Below are positions 13,101-24,925 of a DNA stretch of 64,000 nucleotides, piece by piece; positions within the stretch are counted from its first letter, which is position 1, and each line of letters begins with the position of its first letter. A program made the position numbers and the translations under genes. The notes below the pieces were generated by a model, which saw only the letters and a program-made list of their open reading frames with translations, was not told where the DNA came from and did no database searches. The stretch comes from Helopsaltes ochotensis. Lineage: Eukaryota; Chordata; Aves; Passeriformes; Locustellidae. The stretch lies in the NCBI GenBank assembly GCA_013400155.1, contig VXBM01000571.1:472996-536995 (forward strand). The letters run 5' to 3'.

Positions 13101-16100
13101 ACCTACAGAATTTATCTGACACTGAAAATACCAAAATGCATCTTCAAATAAGATTAACAATTTCTACAGATGTAAAGATGTAAAAAGACGAGGTCACTCA
13201 TAAATGCCAATTGATTTAAGTGTGGAATTCCTCACCAATTTCTTTTTGTGTAGCTGCTTGCTTTGCCAAATTGCAAATAGTTCCACCAAACTATTCTCTA
13301 AGTCAAGCACAGCATTTTTCAAGTTCTATTTCAGCACGGTATAAAATAATTAGAGCTATAAATGAAAAAGAAGCAGGAATGCCACAGTCCTCCACATATC
13401 TATTAGCTGTCATCTGTAGAGTCTAGCTGTTACACCAAAGCATGTTAAAATTAAATGGTGAGCTTTATTTAACATACTTATTTGTTCTCTCCTTCTTTAC
13501 CATTCTTCATTTCAAAGCTCATTTCTTCACAACATGGCATATTCCTGGTCATGCAGATACTTATACTCCACAGTAAATTGCTGCACTGTTATGCTTACTT
13601 TTAAAAACAAACAAAAATTCCGTTGGAGCTTTTGTAGCCACTACATGCGTGGCTTTAGAATTAGTTAAGTATTTTGCAGGACAGATAGTAATTTATGTCA
13701 ATTTATATACCATACAGAATTTAGGATAAATGTCCACTAGAAAATTAAAAAATAATAATAAAAAAGAGGAGGTAACTATGTACTTGAAATTCTGTATTGG
13801 TGTGATTTAATCTCATTAGCTTCATTCAATATTTTGTTTTGAAAAATTTATTTACCTTTTTTATAATTCATCAAAACAGTTTATTTTGCTCACCAATAAG
13901 CTCTCCATAGAAACAGTTGTATCTTAGTAACGTACCAAGAATAGAGTTCAGGGAATACTCTGCATCTGTATATACTGCCTTTAAAGAGCCATTTGAAGTT
14001 GTTATAAGGGAGGTAAGAGTTTCCTTTCTGCAGCTGCAGCAAGCACAGCACTGCAATACCACATCTCGGTGCTTTCTAGGTTGATCTCCATATGCCTGAG
14101 ATACAGGTCATTTCTGCCACTTATTCCCTGCCCTTCACAGGAGCAAATCAGGAAAGATGTCAAATGGCTGTCCCTTACAGCTGGAGGGTTTTTTTGTTTG
14201 TTTTTGTTTTAATTGGATGCTAGTTGATGAAGTACGTGAACATTTCTTGCTTTTGGCCCTTGTCAGCTAAATTCAAAACTCTTTTTACTACTGCCCCTGT
14301 TTGAATTTTTTTTCTCCATCCCAGGTCTTTCAACATCAAAAAATTTTGAAAATTGTTTTGCTGGTATCACTTTGTGTGGATCTGTAGCTGCTCTGTAGGG
14401 CACTACTTTTCTACACTCCAGATGATTCTAGCTTTACCAGCTCTATGATTATGTTGCCTCTCTCCTTTCTGCTCTTCCATGCTTGTTGTAGAGCACCTGT
14501 TTGTCCTCCGGCACCTTTGTTCTCTCTGTCCCTCACAAAGCTGAAGTGATCCAAGGGAACGGTTACAATGACATTTGAGCTTCTCTGCAGCAATGTGTTG
14601 ATATTTACACTGAGCTGATGATTAGCAAGTTGAGCATATGACTACATTGTAAAATCTACTTAGTTTAACCAGCACTTCAGGGGAAAAGAAGCAGGAAGTA
14701 GAGTGATGCAGGGGCTGTGTGTCGCTCCTTACATGGTTGGTTGGGGCTGTGCCATTAATTTGTCTGGGTGGAAAGGGATGGAGCATGATTCTTACACTGT
14801 TTTGTAGATGTTTTTTGCTGCATATTGCCTGCCTTGACTGGTATTCTTCTCTGCTTCAAAATAAACCAGGCCATTTAGCACTAGGGTAGAGTGGAGGGTG
14901 TCCTAACCCCAGCCCTCCACAAGAAGCTTTTAAGACATCAGGGAACAGAGCTCCCATACCAGGTTTTGATGAAGGAAAAGAGTAGTTATCACCTTTGGTC
15001 TCAGGCACAGACTAACTGAGGGAATGAAGGCAGAGGCAAGATACCTCTTGTCTCAGCACAGTTATTAAAAGAACATGTCTGGAGGTAAAAAAGAGGCCCA
15101 GGAACCCAGAGAAACCAGACAGATTTGACAAAAATTTCTCTTACTCTCTGTGTGGGGAAAATGAGGCAGAGGGAAGGCATCTTGCTGAAACATGGTTTTA
15201 GAAATTTTGTATTTGTGTGGTTTATCTAAATTTGCAGCCGTAGCAAGCGAGCTATTTCAGAATAAGAAATGGGGACACTGGGAGGCGTCTCTTTTTTTGT
15301 TTGTTTCTGGGAAATGTTAGGGTATTGTGAACTGCCAGTGATTTTTTTCGGAGGCTGAGGTATTAAAAAAAAAAACACAACCAAAAAATAACCCAGCAGA
15401 GCTTTGGAAGTCATGAGGGCTTTGACACCCCTCTCTACCAACCTATGTATGCTCGCCTAAACCTAGGGACATTCTTCTCACTTCTCTTTGGCTATGGCAT
15501 CTCCATGCTCGTGTCTCAGGCACCTGCTGGTATTCATTCTACAGCCTGCACCATTTCTGCAGCCACAGGTCACTTCTTGTACCTTCCATGTGGGTGGAAA
15601 TGGGGAAGCCAGAGACCTTTTCCCACATGGGAATGGATGTGGGAAAAAGAATAACACAGAGCGCTGACAGAAGAGCAGGAAGGCCTGTAGTGATATTGAA
15701 AGGTGGTTTATATGGAGGGAAGAGGTTGAGCTTAAAGCAGCTGTTCATCTCTCGTAGGCCCTAGCAGAACCTGCAGACTGCTCCCTCATCAGCTGTCAAA
15801 GAAGGCTGTGTCTACATTAGCAATTAGTTCAAAGCAACTGTGCGGTTTGGAGGAAAATCTTGTCATTGTCTCCACTTACCATGTGGTGTTTCAGTTCTCA
15901 AAGTGGTTTTGGTGCATACAAACCAAATTGCTTCAGGAGGAAATGAAAACAGAAGCTCTGCTTCCAATCTGCTCCACATACACCCTAGTGCTAATGGGGA
16001 CAAGAGGTTCCAAAATAGCATGTGAGCTGCATCATCACAAGGTCCTCTAGCACATACCTAACACTTCTGAGAAAGCTTTGAAACGTGTGGTGGAGGTGTT

Positions 16101-17085
16101 TGGCTCCAATGGTCAGGCTATATAATCTAGAACAAAGCCCCAAACACATATCATGGAAAAATGAGGTGCCTTAGTATCAACTATTTCATTCTACCAATCC
16201 AGTCCTTATGTGCTGAATCACTTTCTCCTGAAAACACTGCTTACTTTTTCCTGTACCTCGAGCTGGCTTTGGGAAATGCCAAATCTAACCTAAAAATATA
16301 CCTAGAATGTTTCTTGTATTTGGTAAGGGGGAAGCCCACACAATTTAATGATATATGTTAGCCCTTACTCACTAAAGGCAGCTCTCTAATCACTATTAAA
16401 GAGCTAATGTCACTCATCTTAACTTGAATGAAAGACATGAAGCAAAACCTGCCAGCAATCACAACAGTAGGTATGTTGGTACTGTAGCCAAGGATACAGG
16501 GAGAGCTGTGGAATTGTACCCCAGGGTGGGTAAAGGCACAGAAGCTGAAAACTGCACTCAGTAAGATGCCTACTCACCAAAACAAAAAAAGGCAGACATA
16601 GCTGGGTGAATAACGGTGACAATGTCATTCTCTCCTGAATGGAAGCTACTATGTGCCTGCTATGAGGGTAGAAGAAACCAGTGTTTAAGCCAGAATGATG
16701 CAAGATGTAACAGTCTGTATTTACCAATATAATTACAAAATTATATAAATTCTTAACTGTTGTATTATCCTTTTTTTCCCACTTTTCCTATGATTTCCAT
16801 TTATTTATGAGCTTCTTTATTTGCATAGCTCAGTTGGCAGCACCGATGTAAGCGTCTGCAAGTACCTGGTGCTCTGTGCTGCTATTGTCACTTACAGTCA
16901 AGATTTAGTTACAGCTGCTCCCAGGAGCCATAATGTGCCCTCATCCCTCACAGATCCCACTGTGAATTGAAAACATGTTCTAACAAAATGCTATGAAACG
17001 ACATGCAAGATTACTAGGACATTTTTTCATATGGAAAATTTTAGTGTTCTTTAAGAATCTGTAATTTGTACAGTTTAATCTTTTT
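7161..17085. other. Intergenic DNA, no gene supported
   Basis: Spacer between the two CpG-island promoters. Open frames are short and match no family I recognise. There is a small tandem duplication at 8497-8530 (GGACCTACCAGTTCT twice, period 19) and AT-rich stretches such as 11309-11335. Distal enhancers are possible but cannot be shown from sequence alone. Confidence 0.6.
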
Positions 17086-17300
17086 TTCTTGCCATGTCAG
17101 ATAAACCTAGACATTCTGCTCTCAGATGATAGCACATTTGGAGAGATGAGAGAAACAGGGAGCTGCGGGAACATATTGCAGAGGCCTAAAGCACTTAGCA
17201 ACAGAGAAAGTGTGGGCTGCAGCGACAGAAGCCAGAATGTGGAAACAAGTGACATCGAGGCGGCTGTTTGGGAAAGAAGAGCTTTTACTTTGTTTATAAT
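17086..17300. promoter_or_regulatory. Candidate CpG-retaining regulatory element
   Basis: A roughly 200-bp, high-complexity stretch keeps several CpG dinucleotides (for example around AGCTGCGGG, AGCGACAG and ATCGAGGCGG) in otherwise CpG-poor intergenic DNA. It lies inside a 155-codon open frame, the longest gap-free one in the intergenic part of the window, which I cannot relate to any protein. A conserved non-coding element is one reading and an old repeat another. Weakly supported. Confidence 0.2.
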
Positions 17301-20300
17301 TTCAGTAATTCTAAAGAACTTGGCAGTGTGGGAGGTCACTGCAGTCTCTGACTCTGCACATATCCTTTTCTGTGTGACTGTTTTTCAAATGCCTATGATA
17401 ATTATTACCAAGAGCGCTGGATGTTCTAATTTCTTTTTGTATTTCCTGTTTCTCAAAAACCAGAGAAGTAAAATTAAGATATTTGTTTTGCTTCAGTTTA
17501 TCCTGTTAAGACATACTAATGTGGCAGGGGTTGTGAATAGTTTTTTTAAATTATAGTGATAATGTTTTCTGGAGTGATACAATTATTTACCATGTTGCTT
17601 TTTAGTGCTTTGCACTAGAACATCCCTATAGTGTGCACTAATGATGGATGTCAAATAACTGCTAAAGAGAAGATGCCTGAGGTGCTGAGCAGGATAAATT
17701 GAGATAAAATAAAAAATTTTCTGACATCACAGTGACTTTTTACAAGGGCATTCAGAAATCAGTGCATTTCTAAGTCCTGCAGGTCCTACTTTTCTCCAGA
17801 AATGATCTGGAGAACTTTACTCACCACTTGCTGGGGCTGTTTTACCTAATGCATATGCACATGCACCTGCAAATGCAAAAATCTCCTTTCCTCTGAAAAG
17901 TTATTGTGCACATTAAATTTAGGGGCTGCACAGCTCTAGAGTTGAAAAAAAAGCCTTAGGTGATACAGGACACTTAAGGATGTTGAAAACCTTACCATAA
18001 TTGTAACATCTTTTATTTAATGAAGGTTTAGCTAGCCAGTAGCTTGTATTCTCTTTTTCCTCTCTATAAATGTCTCTTGTGGTTTGCATTATTCAGTAAT
18101 CTAATTGTATCTACTTTTGAGGTATTACCTCTTAAAAATAACAGTCAAAGTAAATGATAGAGATGTACCAAATTATTATAATAGAGATGCTACAGAAAAA
18201 AAACACAAGGAATACATTTATATATAATGATGATGCCTGAGGAACTATTAGTATTGAAGTCTAACAAATTTATCTACTCACCAAGACTACAGTGTTGAAT
18301 GGCTTCAGGCTACTGTTGATATTCTTTTACTCCACAGGTCATTGGGTACCTGGCCTTTTAAAGGAAATTGGATTCAGCCTAACTGCTGATCAACTGTTTA
18401 CTTCCAAAATGCTGTAATAATTTCAGGTATTAAAGTACAGTAATCATCTCACATTAGATGACAAAATTTGAAAAAAAAGTAGAAGAGTAAAATAAAATCT
18501 AAAAAACATTATCACAAAATGCAGTCACCACGCCAAAGCTGGGTAACAAGTGTATTACTGAGAAAGTTAACAAAGTACAGAGACGTCTCTAGGCTGTAAA
18601 AGAAGTGTAGTGTAGGCGTTATCAAATCATTCAAGCTCCAACAGGGTGAACCTGAAAAGTCATCCCATGACACTTAGAAACAGCGTCTTGAAGCCTTCCA
18701 AAACACACTGGGGCCTCTTACAGCTCACTTATGGATAGAAGATCATTTTGGTCTGAACCTCCCAAGGTCCCTTTGCTTAGGAACAACTCTGAAAATATGG
18801 TTCACCACTTGTAGCCTCAGGGCAAAACACTTTTCCTTGAGGAAGTTTCCCACAGCTCCCTGTCTGCAAACTTCTCCGGGTCTAAGCGCCAGACTGTCTC
18901 TCTACATTTTAATAGCTACAAAGTCCCAGGGAGGAAGTATCACCTGTTGAAGGAGTTTAAAGACCTGAAAATCCAGCACCATTGCTACAATATATGCCTT
19001 GACCTACTCCCACTAGATGTTTTTCCTTTCTTCTTGCTTTCTTCTATTGCTCTCAGCTGCTGCCTTTCTCTTATTATAAGCAGGATCATTATCTCTTTAT
19101 CTCAGATCTCTGTTGTACCCAGCGTACATAATTGCCACCATCAAGCCTGAATTCTCTGACTCAGAAAATATAAGTCAGAGGCTTGAGGGAGCTCCACCTG
19201 CACTGCAGAGATCTGCCAGAGCCCCTCACCTTCCCATTCAGAACTCCCACTCTCTGCCTTCTATTTCAGTTACTGCTCCAAAGAACAGCTCAGATAATGG
19301 AAACTGTAGAAGCAGTAACGTTAGCCACCACACTTGCCTCTGCTAGAAGTCTTATTTTTTCTTTTAACAGTTCAAAAGCTTTTCCAAAGACAAGGGAAAA
19401 AAAAGTCCCCAAACCAACCAACCAGCCCACTCCCAGCTCCCCCTCCCCCCATAAAACACCAAAAAACCACCTTGAGAATTAAGGCTCTTTTCCCTAGAAA
19501 ATTAACCTGGAACTCCCCTTTTAAAGGCTGAAGGCAGCCAGCATCACTATCAGGCATGGAGCTGGAGCTAGATACTAGTCAGTGTTGCTGTTATCAAAGG
19601 TAAGTTTGTCCAACTTTAGATTTGAGAAATGGAGGCTAGGGACTGAAGCTGCCACAGCTAACTTTATCCTTTCCCCAAAACCCCTGGTTTATATATACAA
19701 ATATATATGAAAGTAAAAGTATCTCTTTTTGGAAGGATTCTGAAGAAAGTATTATTTTTACTTTTTCATGTATTTTCATCTTCATCTGGACTGTCTCTCG
19801 CTATCCTGAGCAACCTCTGGAGGTATACTTGAGAGACCTATTTCCATCAGTGTTAAAGGCATGATTTTTTCTTTTTAAGGGGAGACTGTCCTCCTGAGGA
19901 CTCTACTCTTAAACATCACAAGCACTTAGGATGCTGCAGACCATTTTCCTTTCCTCTCATGTTCCTTAACTCCTTTGTTCAGTCTTTGCCTTCTTGTCCA
20001 GTGTTTTCTGTGAATATCTATATTCTGTCTGGACTCCCTCTTCTTCTGCCCTGAAAAGAGAGTACCAGTCACATGCTCTTTTCCATCCTGTCCAACTACA
20101 ACAGAAGTTGTACTATCATCTACTATACTTCCTTCTCCCTGTATGCCAAATGCCACATCTTATAGCCTTTGAACTTTCCAAAGCAAATCACAGTTTCTGC
20201 ATCCCATTAACAATAGTCTCTCCCCTCTTGTCATCTCCATGCCTGTACATTGCCCAGATCCTTCACTGTGTGCACCTGTGGTACTGTGAATATTGGCCAT

Positions 20301-23300
20301 TAAATGTGCACTCACACCACGCAAAGCAGCACCCGATCAGAAATACACAGTGTGATCCCAGATACACTGAGTCTGGAGACAGACTGTTCTGGTACATCCT
20401 TCTGCTGTAATTACATTGTTTTGGTATTTCCACTCTGATCAGTGCTATGCCAAGTGGCTAAGCCTGATTAGAGCTGGCCAAGATGCTGCATCTGGTATCA
20501 GATCAGAACTGGCAACAGAGTCATCTGACCTCTCACTGAAATGGGAATTTGGCATTATGGCCCTGATCAACGAATTTCCTTCTCTTCTCATGCTTTCCTG
20601 AAAACACATCAGTTTTACTGTCCCTGAATGATCCAGGCTCCTACAAACTATAGATCATATAAACGCTGAAAAGGGCTTGGTGGCTATTGCTGGGACAGCT
20701 GAACAAACAGGAGGAAGGAGGAGCAGTCTTACAGCAGGTTAAACATTACTCTCACACGTGTCATAATAATTTTAAGGAAATTATTATGGGTTCTCTGGAG
20801 GGACCATGCATATCTGCTGCACGGTAAGGGCAGGCTCTCTGTTCTCTCAGCCCTTGAAAATGATTGTAATGAAACAGTGTGAACAGAGCCATCACTCTGA
20901 GTCCTACAGTCAGTGACTGACTGCTGCCTACCAGCAGAGCTGCACAGACACAGTGGTCTCTGGCTGAGGGACAGCATTTACATGTAGATGGCCTATGGAT
21001 GGTAGCCTAGAAAACATGGAGGGCTCTTAGGAAAGTATATGATCAATTAGGTTTATTATTTTGAGGAAATAAACCAAAGATATAAAGAAAATGATGTTGT
21101 TATTCCAGAGCTGGAGAACACTTTTAATAGCAGAGCTTAATGAAGTGGTTATTTTTTCTTAACTAAATCATGAGACAAACTACAAACCAGAGGCATAGGC
21201 CTTATTTATAAACTTTAACTTGGAAATTGATATGACACCATACACAATGCACTGGCATGTTTTATTAGGTATTTGTAATCACTGCAGTTTTGTTCTCTAT
21301 ATTAATGGTACTGAGGAGACACTAAAAATATTCACCTCTTGAAGAAAAACAGAAGATGTAGTTCTGCAACAAGTAAAAAATGTGGCTTAAAGTTTGTAGG
21401 CATTTGCCTCTCCTCTGTCTGCAAAGAAAAGTGCAGATAGCAGTGGTGTCTTGGGCTGTGTCTTCAAGTATAGATATTTTTTTTTTAAAAACTCTCCAGA
21501 AATGGCATAATTGGCTTTCATCCTGCTTCAAAAGAAATTTTTTCCCAATTAGCGAAGTAGTCTATGGCTATATTAACAAGAAAAACAGTGTAATCAGAGC
21601 AGATCTATACTGTGAAACAACTAGTCATAGGGACCATATATTCACACAATGCACATTTTGGGGGTTTTACCTAATCTGTTCCTGGAGACTGAATGTCTGG
21701 TATGAGATGGAGGATGTCAGATGTGCTTGTGGAGTGCACCCTTCACCTTAGGTTCATTCAGAGGGAGTCCAGCCCATGCACTCAAGATCGCTCTGTAATA
21801 TACAAGTGCAGAACTGGGGATACTACAAAAGTTTGCTCTTAATCACAACCAAATTGCTAATGTAGATGCACTTCCAAATTACCATGGAATTTTTTTATTC
21901 ATGTTTTAAACCTAGAGATTATTTTTCTGATGACAAAATCGTATCTAAGTTATTTTTTTGTGCTAACACATACGGATGTGTAATGCTTTACTTCGGAGAA
22001 GTTCTGTCTGCCTTCTTTAAGGAACCAATTGTCAGCCTTATAATGGAATTACACAGGTACAACATAACAAACTTTTCTTCTTTAAGGATAATTTATGAAG
22101 CAAGTCTATTGCTAACAATACAGAAGGAATACAATCTACCCATTTACTTTGATTCTACCTTGGTTTTCCCACTAAAAGTAATAAATATGCCAGAGTATAT
22201 GAAATGAGTAAAAAAGTAAAAAAATGAGTGAAAAAGAGACTATTTTAACGTATCCATATCTAACAGATGAAGAACCATATGTCCACCTGAAAGCATTTTA
22301 GTAAAATTTTCAAAACTTGCTACAAAGGTTTCATCTTCATATGTTGGGCCAAGATCTAACCACTTTTTGTTATTGCATCAATTAAACATGGTAAAGTGCT
22401 AATAGCAATTTCTGTTTTTCCTGAGGTGTCATCATGTAGAGAAAAGACTTTGTTAATCTGAAATTCTGAGAGAGAAAAGGGCAAAGATTACAATTTTATT
22501 TTTCTTTTCACATGCATGTAATACACAAAACAATTACTTGTTTTTAAGAATTAATTTTCTAAAATTCTAAAGTATTATTAAGATAAAAGTTCCCAATTAC
22601 ATAATTACATATATCATTATTAGAAATAATACATATAAAAAGATCAGAATGGTTTATATTATTTTAAAAGAATTAACTAGAAAATAGAATTACATAGAAT
22701 ATTTTTAAAGTATTGAAAAATATGAAAAATCCAAATAACTATGTGAAAAAAAAGATTTTTTTTCTACTTCCTTGAATAAGCAACGCTTAATAACAAAAAA
22801 AATTACTGCTCTTCCACATTGTGTCATTTTCTATTGCTGACCTCCAGGCTGCTAAATCTCCTAGTCCAAGGTCAGGCTATTGTCCAAAACAATTTCTGTC
22901 AGCTGCTTTAAAACACCTCAATCAGCAGTTACTTTGACCTTGGAGTGAATATTCTTGCAAGCAAGTGAGAAACTAATAAGAATGGAAAATGGAAGCAATC
23001 ATGTCAAAAAGTTTCAAAATTCATACTGTAATGCAGTAAGGGAAGGCTTGAACAGAAATGAATTTATCTAAAAATATTGGAGGGCATCACCAGGTTATTT
23101 TAGGTGTCTTTTTGTTGCCAAAAGTTAATTCCTAGAAGAGTCTATTTTGATCCTGTGAGTACTCCCAGACCAAATGCACAACAGAGAAAGAGTCATGATA
23201 AAGATGCATTTGGCTACTCAGGAGTTATATATACAAACAATAGTGTAATTTCCCCAGGATCGTTTCTATCTATAGCATTTGCAGCAGCTCAGAATTATAA

Positions 23301-23577
23301 ACAGCAAATGTGCGTCAGGAGAATATGGATAAAAATGCACTGTCATACTTGGCTTCAGGAGAATTTGGGAAGAACTAATTTATTTCTTGGAATAGGCTAT
23401 ACTTTCTCTCATTTAATGTTTGTAATGAGAATATTTATGAAATGAAGAAAATGTATTTTAAACAAAACATGCCAACATTTTTTTTCCAAGATCAAATTTA
23501 ACTACTAGATTGCCTATCTAGCAATCAGCTTAAGCTGAATGTAGCTAAAATAGAAATCATTTCGACACTCAATCTCT
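17301..23577. other. Intergenic DNA with simple-sequence tracts, no gene supported
   Basis: No gene-like exon or convincing protein similarity. It includes an A/C-rich tract at about 19396-19475 and a strongly AT-rich stretch at about 22500-22800. The pair of nuclear-receptor-type half-sites near 22.9 kb is listed separately. Confidence 0.55.
22865..22944. promoter_or_regulatory. Inverted pair of NR5A/ERR-type half-sites
   Basis: TCCAAGGTCA at 22865-22874 and its exact reverse complement TGACCTTGGA at 22935-22944 face each other with 60 bp between. The CCAAGGTCA core fits the YCAAGGYCR consensus of NR5A receptors (SF-1/LRH-1) and is close to the ERR element. Both copies are perfect over 10 bases. 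Occupancy and target gene are unknown; it lies about 6 kb upstream of the CFAP54 promoter. Confidence 0.3.
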
Positions 23578-23736
23578 GCTACTTCACATTTCATGGCAAA
23601 AAAACCACCTTGGCCATCTATACTCAATAAATTGGATGTTGTCTTTAGCTAAGAACTCTCTTAGCTTTTTCATACATACATCTAAGTGTTCCACGTTTTT
23701 AGAATGTTTCTAAGATGCAACTTCCATGCATATCAC
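23578..23736. repeat. 159-bp direct duplication, copy 1
   Basis: Matches 24767-24925 over 159 bases with two substitutions and no indel that I can see (C/T in the A7-CACC stretch, A/G in CTATACTC). Weaker similarity may extend a few bases upstream. It matches no repeat family I know. The spacing between copies is 1189 bp and the sequence between them is not itself repeated. Confidence 0.9.
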
Positions 23737-24766
23737 TAAAAATCTTGTGCATACCTTCACGTTTTCATGATTCGAAGGGATTTACAGTGCTTTTTGTCAA
23801 GGCATCTTTACTGTTGCTCTAAACTAGCCTTAGGTGTAGCTTCTTCATCAGAAGAACACCTACGGCTTCCTGAAATTTGAGACAAGATCTCTAAGTGAGA
23901 CACGAACTTTCCTCCATAGTCTGTCTAGTGAACTGAAAATAGTACATTCTCAGATGAAATATTTGCAGGTTCCTAGAAGCCTTTGCAAAATAACCATCAG
24001 TTGATGTCTACTTGAGTAGAATTTACTTGTAAGATGGAATGAAATATATCTTAAAAAACTTAGGAGAATAACACGAATTGTTGGCAAACTCTCTCCTTGA
24101 AGCAATTATTTCCATTTTTGGAAAGTCAATCACAGACTTTTATATTTCCAACTGCTACCTTTGGCACTTAAGTCCATAATGGAGATCTCAGAATCTGTCG
24201 TGTTTCCATTTAAACCTTTTACAAACTCTGGTGGCTATATAAAACCCCTGCTGTATCTCCCTCCCCAAAGACTGCTTAACCCACTCAGTGCATAACGATA
24301 CAACTTGAGTGGGTGAGTCGAATCTCACAGATTGTTCACACAAATATTACACACTCCTACACTTTCTTTGCAGTGGGGGGAAAAATCAGCTGAACAAGAT
24401 CACTTCTCCCATTCTCCCAGATATCTCCCATTTTCTGAAAGTCAACTGAGATTAATTTATATACTTAAGAAAAATTTCCTAATCATAAAAGGAAACTGAG
24501 AAAACCTTTTTGTGAGCATTCACACTCAGATTTCAAAAGAAAAAAAATCACTTTCATATACTATAACCTTGAAAGCTCTCATGTCATCTTTAGAGTTACA
24601 TTATATGAAACCTTTCATGTAATACAATGAAAACACGGAGACAACTGTCACTCCAAGCTTGAATGCAGCTCCGTAAGAACCTGGAACTGGCATAGTTCTC
24701 AGTCTTCGCAGCTCTTTGTTGTGTTGATCACTCTTTTCCCTTCCTCTTACAACACAGACAAACTCG

Positions 24767-24925
24767 GCTACTTCACATTTCATGGCAAAAAAACTACCTT
24801 GGCCATCTATGCTCAATAAATTGGATGTTGTCTTTAGCTAAGAACTCTCTTAGCTTTTTCATACATACATCTAAGTGTTCCACGTTTTTAGAATGTTTCT
24901 AAGATGCAACTTCCATGCATATCAC
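24767..24925. repeat. 159-bp direct duplication, copy 2
   Basis: Second copy of the segment at 23578-23736. At its right end the motif ATGCATATCA is immediately repeated, so the junction may have slipped. Near-identity points to a recent duplication, or to an assembly error that joined two haplotype versions. Confidence 0.9.

Noticed and set aside
17089..17556. 155-codon open frame as a new gene
   Set aside because: No recognisable similarity, no promoter or splice context, and an AT-rich hydrophobic end; treated only as a possible regulatory segment.
24279..24314. 9-bp inverted repeat ACCCACTCA/TGAGTGGGT as a structured RNA
   Set aside because: Short arms with an 18-base loop and no supporting context; expected by chance at this scale.
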